Origin: an uncultured Anaerostipes sp.
GTDB taxonomy: Bacteria > Bacillota > Clostridia > Lachnospirales > Lachnospiraceae
DNA length: 28,718 nucleotides
Assembly (NCBI GenBank): GCA_900756035.1
Contig: CAAEIR010000091.1
Span: 1 to 28,718, forward strand
Reading direction: 5' to 3'
The notes beneath the pieces are model-generated. The model was not told the DNA's origin. It was given only the letters and a program-made list of their open reading frames with translations, and made no database searches. Shown here piece by piece: positions 1 to 7,720 of the stretch (within the stretch, counting starts at the first letter, position 1; each line of letters begins with the position of its first letter). The position numbers and the translations under genes are program-made.

Positions 1-1
1 A

Positions 2-40
2 GTATGGGGAATCGGCTATAAGTTAGGGGAAAATCTATGA
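2..40 (+). CDS. OmpR-family response regulator, C-terminal end only (partial)
   Basis: The first 12 codons of the window read VWGIGYKLGENL and then stop. The W-G-I-G-Y-K pattern is the hallmark end of the winged-helix DNA-binding domain of OmpR/PhoB regulators; the complete regulator at 7721-8413 ends with the closely similar VWGIGYRIGG. The stop codon TGA overlaps the start of the kinase gene in an ATGA arrangement (37-40), so the two genes are translationally coupled partners. The rest of the gene lies upstream of the window. It is too short to assign to a subfamily, but its position ahead of a kinase and ABC exporter fits BcrR/BceR/NisR-type regulators. Confidence 0.85.
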   Translation, partial: VWGIGYKLGENL

Positions 41-978
41 TGAAACTGATTTTATGCATTATCATTGCCATTCTTGTTATTCTGTTGTCATGGCAGGTTT
101 ATCAAAAAAAGAAGACCCAACGGGATATTGAGTCTCTGACTCGACAGCTCTGCGAAATTTTAGAAAATCACACAGACCAAAAAGTAATGTTGTTTACAGA
201 TTTAAAGGCAATAAACGACCTGATCTGTCAATTAAATTATTTACTGGAGGATCGTCAGAAAACAAGAGCCGACTTTCTAAATGCTCAAAATAATTCAAAA
301 AAAATGCTTTCTAATATTTCTCATGATTTAAAAACTCCCTTAACTGTGATTCTGGGATATTTAGAACTTTTAACTGACGAACCTTCCCCTCAAAGGGAGA
401 GGCTTTTAAAGGTTCAAAAAAAATCTCTGGAACTGTATCATATGATTGAAGAATTTTTTCATCTTTCAAAATTAGAATCCGATGACATAAATTTAAAAAT
501 CTCAAAACAAAACATCTCTGAAATCTGCCGCCAGACACTTCTCGATTTTTATGATGTTCTCACCGGACAGGATTTTTGCATCGACCTTTCTATCCCGGAT
601 ACACCTGTTTTTGTCCTTGGGGATTCTGATGCCATCCGACGGATTTTAACAAATCTTATTTCCAATGTTCTCAGATATGGAGCAGAGGGAAAGTATCTTG
701 GATGTTCCATAAAAGAAGAAGCAGATGTTATCTATGTTGAAATCATTGATCACGGAAAAGGAATTCCTGCAAAATCACTTCCTTATATTTTTGACCGTCT
801 CTATACCACAGAAAACTCCGGAAATCGCGGATTTGGAGGAAGTGGTCTTGGACTTGCCATCTCAAAAGCACTGGCACAGAAGATGAATGGTGATCTTTTG
901 GTATCCAGTATTCCAAATCAAAAGACAGTTTTTACCTTGCAATTAGAGCGATATATTTCGCAAGAAAGAAAAAAGTAA
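37..978 (+). CDS. Sensor histidine kinase of an ABC-exporter-linked two-component system
   Basis: This 313-residue membrane kinase would phosphorylate the regulator whose end is seen at 2-40. One N-terminal hydrophobic helix (about residues 3-20) is followed directly by a coiled region and the dimerisation/phosphoacceptor helix with SNISHDLKTPL (phospho-histidine H96). The catalytic ATPase domain shows the N box (RRILTNLISN), G1 (DHGKGIP), the F box (YIFDRLY) and G2 (GSGLGLAI). There is no extracellular sensing loop, so the signal probably comes through the membrane or through the linked exporter; that is inference from known kinases of this type. The start at 37 overlaps the regulator's stop and follows AGGGGA at 25-30. 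A second ATG at 40 is also possible. The ABC genes follow after a 61-base gap. Confidence 0.93.
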   Translation: MMKLILCIIIAILVILLSWQVYQKKKTQRDIESLTRQLCEILENHTDQKVMLFTDLKAINDLICQLNYLLEDRQKTRADFLNAQNNSKKMLSNISHDLKTPLTVILGYLELLTDEPSPQRERLLKVQKKSLELYHMIEEFFHLSKLESDDINLKISKQNISEICRQTLLDFYDVLTGQDFCIDLSIPDTPVFVLGDSDAIRRILTNLISNVLRYGAEGKYLGCSIKEEADVIYVEIIDHGKGIPAKSLPYIFDRLYTTENSGNRGFGGSGLGLAISKALAQKMNGDLLVSSIPNQKTVFTLQLERYISQERKK

Positions 979-1039
979 GATTTATTCAATAGTTTTGCAA
1001 ATTAGATTCTGTAAAATGAAAAGAAAAAAGGAGGAATCT

Positions 1040-1978
1040 ATGACGTATATTGTAAAAACGCAAGGACTAACTAAAAAAATGAAATCCAAGATTCTCGTAG
1101 ACTCTTTGGATATGCATGTAAAGCAAGGAGAAATTTACGGATTTCTCGGGCCAAACGGCGCCGGAAAAAGCTCTGTCATGAAGATGCTCACCGGAATCTG
1201 GAAACCAGATTCCGGAATGATAGAGCTCTTTGGAACACCCTTTTCAAAAGGCAATTCTTCAATACTTGGGAGAATCGGCAGTATGATTGAATTTCCTGCA
1301 TTTTATGAAGATTTGACCGGCGCTCAAAACCTAAAGCTGCATTGTGAGTATATGGGATATCAGCACCCAAGCTGTATTGAAGACTCTTTAAAGCTTCTTG
1401 ATTTAACCGGAGCCGCCAATCAAAAAGTAAATGAGTATTCTTTGGGAATGCGTCAAAGACTCGGGATTGCCCGGAGTATTCTAACCAAACCGGAAGTATT
1501 AATTTTGGATGAACCTTATAATGGACTGGACCCTTCCGGTATGAAAGAAATTCGTGATCTTCTGAAAATGTTATCAGATGAATATGGGATTACTGTGATT
1601 ATTTCCAGTCATATTTTATCGGAAGTAGAACATCTTGCAGATACCATCGGAATTATTTACCGGGGAAACATGGCAGATGAATTATCTATGAAAGAAATTG
1701 CAGAAAAAAGTCTGGCATATCTGGAATTAAAAACATCCGATTCCATAAAAGCCGCATGGATACTCTCAGATCAGATGCATCTTTCAAATTTCAAACAGAT
1801 GGATGATGGAATTCTCCGTATTTATGATTCCGGAATTTCATCATCTGAGATCGCAAGACAATTCACGAAGCATCAGGTGGAAATCCAGGGGCTTTCAGAG
1901 ATTCGAGAATCTCTGGAAGATTATTTTTTAAGTATTACAGGCGAACAAAGAGAAATGGGGGAGAGGCAAATATGGTAA
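1040..1978 (+). CDS. ABC transporter ATP-binding subunit (BcrA/LanF-like)
   Basis: Cytoplasmic ATPase of 312 residues that would power the permease encoded next. Walker A (GPNGAGKSS, about residues 37-45), the ABC signature (SLGMRQRLG), Walker B (VLILDEP) and the D-loop (NGLDPSG) are all present, followed by a switch histidine in ISSHILSEV. The roughly 100-residue C-terminal extension is typical of the bacitracin/lantibiotic exporter ATPases BcrA and LanF. An open frame begins at 995, but the strong AAGGAGG at about 1028-1034 places the real start at ATG 1040. The gene ends inside the permease start (7-base overlap), so the two subunits are coupled. The substrate cannot be read from sequence; a membrane-active peptide is inferred from the family and from the adjacent two-component system. 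Confidence 0.92.
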   Translation: MTYIVKTQGLTKKMKSKILVDSLDMHVKQGEIYGFLGPNGAGKSSVMKMLTGIWKPDSGMIELFGTPFSKGNSSILGRIGSMIEFPAFYEDLTGAQNLKLHCEYMGYQHPSCIEDSLKLLDLTGAANQKVNEYSLGMRQRLGIARSILTKPEVLILDEPYNGLDPSGMKEIRDLLKMLSDEYGITVIISSHILSEVEHLADTIGIIYRGNMADELSMKEIAEKSLAYLELKTSDSIKAAWILSDQMHLSNFKQMDDGILRIYDSGISSSEIARQFTKHQVEIQGLSEIRESLEDYFLSITGEQREMGERQIW

Positions 1979-2679
1979 AATTGATAAAATTAGAATATCA
2001 AAAACATCACATCCTAAAGTATATAAGAAATGCGAGCATTCTCATTTTTGTATTAGTTTGTTTTAACTTTGCAATGACTTATTTAGGAATTGCAAATGAT
2101 CCGGATACAGGGGTTCCCGATAAGGCATTTTCATCTTTGGGAGTCTCATCCAATGTAGAACTGTTAACCGGAATTTCTTTCTTAATTTTCGCTGCGGTAA
2201 TGCATGGAACATTTATCATTAGTACCAAAAAAAATCGCACGATGGAGTTGATGTTTTCTTATCCAATCGACCGTCGAAAGATCTTGGCAGCACAAATGGC
2301 AGCTGTTTGCATTTTTTGTTTTCTGGGTCTTACGGCAGCCAAACTTGCCTGTTACTGTAGTATTGAATTAGGGAGCGGTTTTTGGGGAAATCCGGCATTT
2401 CCAATGGATGTAAGCCTCAGTGATCCGTATTTTTATGGAAAGATGTTGTTGCAATCGGCATCTACCGTATGTGTCAGCCTGATTGCGTTGATGATCGGAC
2501 TGAAAATGAATTCTTCTAAGATGGCAATCATTTCATCCTTTTTGCTGATTCTGTTTATGCAGGGAAATATCGGGGGAGCTTCTTTAAGAGAAAATATTTT
2601 AATGCCTATTATTTTAACGTTTTTTTCTTTTATAGCTGCGGGGATGTGTTTTATCGGAATTGAGAAAAAAGATTTGTAA
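1972..2679 (+). CDS. ABC-2 type permease (BcrB/LanE-like)
   Basis: Integral membrane protein of 235 residues with about six hydrophobic segments (near residues 20-40, 65-85, 105-128, 155-175, 182-200 and 205-228). It is the membrane partner of the preceding ATPase, whose stop codon it overlaps (ATGGTAA). Between the second and third helices is the motif ELMFSYPIDRRK, a pattern common in LanE/LanG and BcrB-type permeases that contact the ATPase. GGGGGAGAGG lies just upstream of the ATG. There is only one permease gene, unlike LanFEG systems with two, so the transporter is probably a homodimer of this subunit. A terminator follows after 10 bases, which makes this the last gene of the operon. 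Confidence 0.88.
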   Translation: MVKLIKLEYQKHHILKYIRNASILIFVLVCFNFAMTYLGIANDPDTGVPDKAFSSLGVSSNVELLTGISFLIFAAVMHGTFIISTKKNRTMELMFSYPIDRRKILAAQMAAVCIFCFLGLTAAKLACYCSIELGSGFWGNPAFPMDVSLSDPYFYGKMLLQSASTVCVSLIALMIGLKMNSSKMAIISSFLLILFMQGNIGGASLRENILMPIILTFFSFIAAGMCFIGIEKKDL

Positions 2680-2689
2680 CTGGAGAGAG

Positions 2690-2722
2690 GTCGGAAGATT
2701 TTCCGGCTTTTCTTTCTTTTTT
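2690..2722 (+). terminator. Rho-independent terminator of the first kinase/ABC operon
   Basis: GTCGGAA (2690-2696) pairs with TTCCGGC (2701-2707), with one G-T pair and a 4-base loop. A long T-rich run (TTTTCTTTCTTTTTT) follows immediately. It starts 10 bases after the permease stop codon. Confidence 0.85.
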
Positions 2723-2776
2723 GTCCTAACTATAATTTAAATCAGTATTTCGCGTATAGTTCAAAATCTAAAGATT

Positions 2777-2804
2777 ACGGCTGCGATGCATATCTCACAG
2801 CCGT
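2777..2804 (-). terminator. Probable terminator hairpin for the serine hydrolase gene
   Basis: ACGGCTG (2777-2783) and CAGCCGT (2798-2804) form a perfect 7-bp stem about 30 bases beyond the stop of the hydrolase gene on the minus strand. The T-tract after it (ATCTTTAGATTTT) is interrupted, so it may be a weak terminator. Because the operon to its left is convergent, it could also protect against read-through from that side. Confidence 0.5.
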
Positions 2805-2833
2805 TTGATGCGGGCTTGTCCGCTTTGTCCTGA

Positions 2834-4621
2834 TCATCTCTCTTTTTCGGTGTCTAAAATTCCTTCCGTTACAGGTTCTATCGTCTGTTTCACTAACATT
2901 CTTAAAACATCTGTAACTCCCTTTTTCTGCATATTTTTCATCAGAGATGATTCCTCTGTGGCAGTCATAACCGAATTTAATCCATTCAAAATCAGAGAAT
3001 ATCCCGGTGTTTCATTCCAGAAAACCTGAATTTCCGACAGAGATTCATCTTTAAAATGGATTTTTAGTATACGGTTTCCCGCATCCTCTAAAAAAGCAAT
3101 TTCTATCTTTAATACTTCACGGTCATCCTCATCTTTGGCCGCCTGTACGATAACCGCTGTTTCATAGATTTCTCCCTGAAAATCGGTTTTATTTTCTTTC
3201 CATTCCATCAGTCCCGCCTGGAGCCGATATGTCTGATCTTTTTCGTAAAATGTTACATAAAAATCATTCTCCTGTAAATCAAAACCAATCTTTTTGGTTC
3301 CGCTGGTATAATTATTATGAAATACCTGCATCATTAAAGGCAGGATTCCGGCATGTTGTTCTTTTAAATGATATATTTTCTGATCAAGCCGCTGACACAA
3401 ACCCATGGTCTGTTTCTTCCGTTTTCCGTAGTTCCACCATGCATGGATATCTCTGGTTACAGCAGGTCTTTTGTTCCCCTGTTCTATGCGCTGAATGGTA
3501 CTCTTCAGATGCTTGTATGCAGAAGGATTCTCCGGAAGGACATCATGCAAAGGATCGTCTATCGGAAAATATTTCTTAATAATTTCCTGCATTTTGCATT
3601 TTTGAAATAAAACACCAGCTCCGGCATTCGTTACAATCGTCATATCCAAATCCGGATATACAAAAACATTCTGCCCCAGCATCCCGTTCAGTACAAAACT
3701 GCCCTCTCGCTCTCCCGTCCAGACCTGATAACCATAACCGGAATATCCCATGGAATCCGGTACCTGAATTTGTTCTGATATGGAAGCTTCAATCCATTCC
3801 TCAGAAACCAAAAAACCGCCCTTCCATTTGCCCTTCTGCAAAAAAAGCTGACCGATTTTTGCAGCATCCTGCGGACATAGAAAAAGTCCCCATCCGCCTT
3901 TGGTAATTCCCATAGGACATGTTTCCCAGAACACATTCTCTATTCCCAATGGTTCCCAAAGTCTGGGTCTTAAATAATCCATCATGGTCTCTCCGGTAAC
4001 TTCTGTAATAATTGCCGACAGCATATAACTATTCATACTGTTATATTCAAAAGAACTTCCGGGTGAAAAATGCATTGGGGATTCCAGAAACCCTTTTACC
4101 CATTCATTTCCGGAAACAGCACCTGTTTCATTAAATGCTACTCCACTGCTCATAGTCAGCAGATGTTTTACACGGATTTCTCTCTGCCTTACATACCCCA
4201 TAATACTTCTATTTCCTTTGATCAGGTCTAAAAGCTTGTCTTCCGCAGAAAGTTTTCCTTCTCCGATTAGCATACCAACCGCAAGTCCCGTAATTGATTT
4301 GCAGAGAGAATAAGACGCATGCCACAGATCTGCATGATAAGGAGCAAATCCACATTGAAGAACTGTATTTCCATGTCTGGTAATTGTAATCTGGTGCATT
4401 TTTGTTTCGTTTTCTTCGAAAAGATCAAGAAGCATCTGCTCTAATCGCTCGGATTCAATTCCCTGCGATTCCGGGGATACATAACAGTTCTCCTGCTGAT
4501 CTTCGTTATCCCTTATAAATTCAGGTTTCTGTGGGAAATAAGTAACCCTGCTAATGCTTTCTGTTTTTCTGCTGATTAAGTTCCATAATAATTCCATAAT
4601 CGGAATCTGTTCAAATGCCAT
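2834..4621 (-). CDS. Serine hydrolase, beta-lactamase / peptidase S12 fold, with C-terminal extension
   Basis: A 595-residue protein with the beta-lactamase class C / D-alanyl-D-alanine carboxypeptidase fold in about residues 55-370. The nucleophile motif S-L-C-K (S105, K108) lies in SYSLCKSITGLAVG, and the catalytic tyrosine is probably Y193 in FEYNSMNSY. A typical family segment HLLTMSSG lies between them. Residues about 385-595 form an additional beta-rich region I do not recognise. No signal peptide or membrane helix is visible at the N terminus, so despite the penicillin-binding-protein fold it may be cytoplasmic. An ideal GGAGG lies 5 bases before the ATG. It lies between two peptide-exporter modules on the genome, but substrate and link to them are unknown; esterase, peptidase or amidase activity are all possible. 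Confidence 0.85.
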   Translation of the reverse strand: MAFEQIPIMELLWNLISRKTESISRVTYFPQKPEFIRDNEDQQENCYVSPESQGIESERLEQMLLDLFEENETKMHQITITRHGNTVLQCGFAPYHADLWHASYSLCKSITGLAVGMLIGEGKLSAEDKLLDLIKGNRSIMGYVRQREIRVKHLLTMSSGVAFNETGAVSGNEWVKGFLESPMHFSPGSSFEYNSMNSYMLSAIITEVTGETMMDYLRPRLWEPLGIENVFWETCPMGITKGGWGLFLCPQDAAKIGQLFLQKGKWKGGFLVSEEWIEASISEQIQVPDSMGYSGYGYQVWTGEREGSFVLNGMLGQNVFVYPDLDMTIVTNAGAGVLFQKCKMQEIIKKYFPIDDPLHDVLPENPSAYKHLKSTIQRIEQGNKRPAVTRDIHAWWNYGKRKKQTMGLCQRLDQKIYHLKEQHAGILPLMMQVFHNNYTSGTKKIGFDLQENDFYVTFYEKDQTYRLQAGLMEWKENKTDFQGEIYETAVIVQAAKDEDDREVLKIEIAFLEDAGNRILKIHFKDESLSEIQVFWNETPGYSLILNGLNSVMTATEESSLMKNMQKKGVTDVLRMLVKQTIEPVTEGILDTEKER

Positions 4622-4665
4622 AAGGCCTCCTTTGAAACAAAGATAAATTTCTCACCATAAGGAAA

Positions 4666-4700
4666 GAGAAACATCTTCTAAATCACTGAAAATGTTTCTC
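4666..4700 (-). terminator. Hairpin terminator after the second kinase/ABC module
   Basis: GAGAAACATCTTC (4666-4678) pairs with GAAAATGTTTCTC (4688-4700) over 13 positions including one G-T pair, with a 9-base loop. On the minus strand it follows the stop of the 51-residue protein by 7 bases and is followed by TTTCCTT, a modest T-run. It separates this module from the serine hydrolase gene; some read-through is likely. Confidence 0.6.
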
Positions 4701-4707
4701 CTGCTTA

Positions 4708-4863
4708 CTAAAAACTAAGATGCTTCTTTTTCTTCAATAAATTGGCACCGGTGATGATCAGCATAACTCCGGAGACAATTCCAACACTGATCGAAAGAAT
4801 TCCAAGAACAATGTTTCCGGCGCCGGTACGCTTCATCGTTAAATAAATCTTTTCCATTTCCAT
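4708..4863 (-). CDS. Small single-helix membrane protein (51 aa), unknown function
   Basis: A short reading frame of 51 residues, MEMEKIYLTMKRTGAG at its N terminus, one long hydrophobic stretch (about residues 17-43, IVLGILSISVGIV and following) and a strongly basic tail (KKKKHLSF). GGAGG lies 8 bases before the ATG on the minus strand, which supports translation. It starts 69 bases after the kinase stop, and a hairpin closes the unit just behind it, so it is probably the last gene of the regulator/ABC/kinase operon. The glycine-spaced helix and lysine-rich end suggest an inner-membrane protein with its C terminus in the cytoplasm. It might be an accessory or regulator of the kinase or transporter; this is inference. 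I recognise no named family with confidence. Confidence 0.7.
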   Translation of the reverse strand: MEMEKIYLTMKRTGAGNIVLGILSISVGIVSGVMLIITGANLLKKKKHLSF

Positions 4864-4932
4864 AACAGTGACCTCCATTTTTTGTTTGCTACAGTTACTA
4901 TATCATTAATCCCTGCAATTCGTCAATTTAGA

Positions 4933-5838
4933 TTATAACTTCTCTCTTTTTAAAAATGCAGCTTCGATATAAAAATGATTTTTTTCAAGCCCTGACGTAA
5001 GTTCTGCATTCATACGGACAGCCAATTCTCTGGCAATGGATAGCCCCAGACCGCTGGATGTTTTACTTCTTGCCGCATCTGCTTTATAAAACCGCTCAAA
5101 GACCTGAGTAATATCAATTTCTTCCGGCTTTCTGACTTCATTGCTGATTTTTAAGTAGACTTTTTCCTCATCATCCGTCATTTTTACAGAAATTTGATTG
5201 GTTCCGTGATCCAGTCCGTTTTTGATAATATTCTGGAAAATTCTTCGCATAGCCGCCTCATTTCCAGTTACAAAAAAACGTTCTCGCGATAACTCTATCT
5301 TGGGTTCAATTCCTTCCCTTGTCCATTCATCGTAATAGGAAAAGATCGTTTGCTGCAAAACAGTATTAATACAAACATCCGATAATTCAAGCTGATAAGA
5401 ATCATTTTTTATTTTTGTGAATAGAAAAAGTTCCTCCAGCATTTCTTTTAGGCTTCCAATTCTTTCCTGAATAATCTCCAGGTACTTCTTCTGCTCGTCC
5501 TCAGATTTACTTCCTTCTAACAGTTGAAAATATCCATCCAGAGATGTCAAAGGAGTCCGGATGTCATGAGATAGATTTGTATACGTGTCAGAGATCATGG
5601 CTTCTTTTTTTAAATAGTTTTGTTGTTCCTCTCTGCGCCGAATCAGACCTTCATTTAAAAGATCCGCAAGTTCCCCGATATTTCCATATCGTATTTCTGT
5701 GTGAATCATCATATTACTGTCATGTTTCTTTAGAAACGACATCTGGCGGCAGTTTTTTTTGATCTCCCGCCGATATCGCATTCCGATAATAAATTGTATA
5801 AATATAATTCCAATACATATGAAAGCCAATCGTTCCAT
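4933..5838 (-). CDS. Sensor histidine kinase of the second ABC-exporter module
   Basis: A 301-residue kinase with one N-terminal membrane helix (about residues 4-20), a basic stretch, a coiled linker, and the H-box NLSHDIRTPLTSLDGY (H91). The ATPase domain has an N box (RRIFQNIIKNGLDHG), a recognisable F box (VFERFYKAD) and G2 (SSGLGLSIA). The G1 box is poorly preserved, around LKISNEVRKPEEIDI: the usual DxGxG is replaced by SNEVR, as in several kinases of this group. The open frame extends upstream to 5919, but GAGGGA at 6 bases before ATG 5838 supports the shorter start and leaves a 40-base gap from the permease. It is encoded last of the four core genes, apart from its regulator. Its sensor architecture is the same as that of the kinase at 37-978. 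Confidence 0.9.
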   Translation of the reverse strand: MERLAFICIGIIFIQFIIGMRYRREIKKNCRQMSFLKKHDSNMMIHTEIRYGNIGELADLLNEGLIRRREEQQNYLKKEAMISDTYTNLSHDIRTPLTSLDGYFQLLEGSKSEDEQKKYLEIIQERIGSLKEMLEELFLFTKIKNDSYQLELSDVCINTVLQQTIFSYYDEWTREGIEPKIELSRERFFVTGNEAAMRRIFQNIIKNGLDHGTNQISVKMTDDEEKVYLKISNEVRKPEEIDITQVFERFYKADAARSKTSSGLGLSIARELAVRMNAELTSGLEKNHFYIEAAFLKREKL

Positions 5839-5878
5839 GGCTGTCCCTCTTATCTTTCTATTCTTTATTTTAAGAACC

Positions 5879-6721
5879 TTATCTGATATCTCGTTTTTGA
5901 AAAACCATGCAGGCTGCAATTACAGATACTGCTCCAAATGCCAGTGCCGTCAAAGCCGCCATACCTGAATCATGGAATCCTGGATTCATTGGAAGTAATG
6001 CAATTTTTCCTGTCACAGTATGGGAAAGCATCCAAAAATCCTCCATCCCCATACGAGACATAATTTTATCAATTCCGCTGTATAAAATGATCAGTACATT
6101 CATACACATACAGACTGCCAACGTCATGCTAAAAACATTGGATCTGATAATAATGGCAGCCGCCATGCAGATCAGTACCATTGCCGCATTGAGCAGACAC
6201 TGTATCCCAAAATACATCCAGAAATCATCAGCAGGTCCGAGAATCAGGGATCCAAAATAAATTCTTTGAAAAACCGCCTGAATCAGCAAATAGAAGATCA
6301 TAGTAACTGCGGTATATATAATCAGTACCATGGATTTTGATAGAATCAAATACCATCGCCATCGAATCTGTCCGCCAATATTCTTCACATAACCACTCTT
6401 TATATCAGCCGTAGAAAACATTACAGCAAAAATCACCAGAAATAATGTGATAAACTTTCCTTGCATATTTGCATAAACCTGATCCAGCAAAGTGACCTGT
6501 TCTCCAGCTTTTGTCGGAAGTGTCACACTCATTCCGAGGTTCACAGGCTCGGATTGCTGCACCTGTGAAGTCTGTGCAGTACGCTCTTGCTGCATTATCT
6601 TATAATCTTCCCGGGACATTGCAGTGCTAAACCAGACTGCCGCTGCAAGTACAATCCATATGATATAGAATGACTTTGTATGAAACATTCGATAGAAATC
6701 CATTTTAATTGCAGATATCAT
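5879..6721 (-). CDS. ABC-2 type permease of the second exporter module
   Basis: Integral membrane protein of 280 residues. After a first helix (about 18-35) comes a roughly 60-residue polar, glutamine-rich loop, then five further hydrophobic segments, the usual ABC-2 (LanE/LanG, BcrB) layout. The chosen start is ATG 6721, 6 bases after GGGGGTG. A GTG three codons upstream (6730) keeps the frame but has no better ribosome site. The gene overlaps the end of the ATPase gene by 17 bases, so translation is coupled. It shares little sequence with the permease at 1972-2679 and is longer, so the two modules are not a recent duplication. Substrate unknown; antimicrobial peptide export or immunity is inferred from family and context. 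Confidence 0.87.
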   Translation of the reverse strand: MISAIKMDFYRMFHTKSFYIIWIVLAAAVWFSTAMSREDYKIMQQERTAQTSQVQQSEPVNLGMSVTLPTKAGEQVTLLDQVYANMQGKFITLFLVIFAVMFSTADIKSGYVKNIGGQIRWRWYLILSKSMVLIIYTAVTMIFYLLIQAVFQRIYFGSLILGPADDFWMYFGIQCLLNAAMVLICMAAAIIIRSNVFSMTLAVCMCMNVLIILYSGIDKIMSRMGMEDFWMLSHTVTGKIALLPMNPGFHDSGMAALTALAFGAVSVIAACMVFQKRDIR

Positions 6722-7631
6722 GTGAAGCACCCCCTGTCAGATTCAAAAAATAAGTTTCCAGCTCTTCACTGACAATGGAGATTCCCTCCACAGGGATACT
6801 TTTTTGAGTCAGTTTCATATTTAACATTCCACTCTCATTGAGACGTTCGAACACATGAATATGATGAGAATCTATCACCTGATAACTGGAAAAACCCAAC
6901 TGATCTAAAATCGGAAGTGCCATTTCCGGTTCTTCCAATGTGATTTCAATCCTTTCACTGCACCTCTTCATCAGCTCTTCTCTGGTAAGCTCTTCCAAAA
7001 GCATTCCATTGTGAATGATGCCATAATCTGTCGCAATCTTTGAAAGTTCTTCTAAAATATGACTGGAAATAAGAATTGTCATATTCCTCTCTTCCTGAAG
7101 CCGTTTAATAATATCACGCACTTCTGCAATTCCCTGAGGGTCGAGTCCGTTGATCGGTTCATCAAGAACTAAAAGGTCCGGTTCTCCGATTAATGCCAGG
7201 GCGATTCCGAGACGCTGTTTCATTCCGAGGGAAAAGTGCTTTGTTTTCTTTCGCCCGGTATGTTCAAGTCCTACCTGTTTTAAAATATCTTCGATATAAT
7301 CTTTCTTATGAATTCCAAACAGGGAACATTTTATTTTTAAATTTTCATAGGCTGTCATATTGCCATATAAACCGGGATTCTCGATCAGACAGCCAATCCT
7401 TGACCGCATTGGGATTAAATCTCTTCCGCTGTAACCGAAAATCTTGATTTCTCCGCTGGTTGGTCTGGATAAATTACAGATCATTCGAAGACAGGTTGTC
7501 TTACCTGCTCCATTTCTTCCGATAAATCCGTAAATAGCTCCTTTTTTAATGTGTAAATTAATATGATCGACAGCCTTTTGGTGTCCATATTGTTTGGTCA
7601 ATCCCCTTGTTTCTAATAATAATTTGCTCAA
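6705..7631 (-). CDS. ABC transporter ATP-binding subunit of the second exporter module
   Basis: A 308-residue ATPase with Walker A (GRNGAGKTT, residues 38-46), signature FSLGMKQRLG, Walker B LLVLDEP, D-loop NGLDPQG and switch histidine in ISSHILEEL. The C-terminal 90-residue extension is of the BcrA/LanF type, close in plan to the ATPase at 1040-1978. The start codon is TTG at 7631, with AAGGAG about 10 bases upstream; no ATG is available nearby. It lies 89 bases after the regulator stop and overlaps the permease. It would supply energy to an exporter that removes peptides or similar amphipathic compounds from the membrane, a role known for the family but not shown here. Confidence 0.92.
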   Translation of the reverse strand: MSKLLLETRGLTKQYGHQKAVDHINLHIKKGAIYGFIGRNGAGKTTCLRMICNLSRPTSGEIKIFGYSGRDLIPMRSRIGCLIENPGLYGNMTAYENLKIKCSLFGIHKKDYIEDILKQVGLEHTGRKKTKHFSLGMKQRLGIALALIGEPDLLVLDEPINGLDPQGIAEVRDIIKRLQEERNMTILISSHILEELSKIATDYGIIHNGMLLEELTREELMKRCSERIEITLEEPEMALPILDQLGFSSYQVIDSHHIHVFERLNESGMLNMKLTQKSIPVEGISIVSEELETYFLNLTGGASHDICN

Positions 7632-7660
7632 TAATCTCTCACTCCTTTTTTTGATCTGAG

Positions 7661-7688
7661 ATTATCTTACCAGGGAAATCCTAATCAA
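7661..7688 (-). promoter_or_regulatory. Possible internal promoter before the second ABC ATPase gene
   Basis: In the 89-base gap between the regulator and ATPase genes the minus strand shows TTGATT (7688-7683), 16 bases and GATAAT (7666-7661). An alternative -10, TAAGAT, preceded by TGG, overlaps it. Either would let the exporter be made independently of the thiamine-gene promoter. Weak matches; placed here because the gap is otherwise unexplained. Confidence 0.35.
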
Positions 7689-7720
7689 ACGCAAAGAAAT
7701 AGTAAAAAAAGAGTAAAGAG

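Noticed and set aside
1..2679. A recent duplication giving the two kinase/ABC modules
   Set aside because: The permeases differ in length and sequence, the gene order differs (kinase before or after the ABC genes), and the kinases share only general motifs.
3229..3610. Overlapping plus-strand frames of 116 and 80 codons
   Set aside because: Antisense to the serine hydrolase C-terminal region, without family motifs or ribosome sites.
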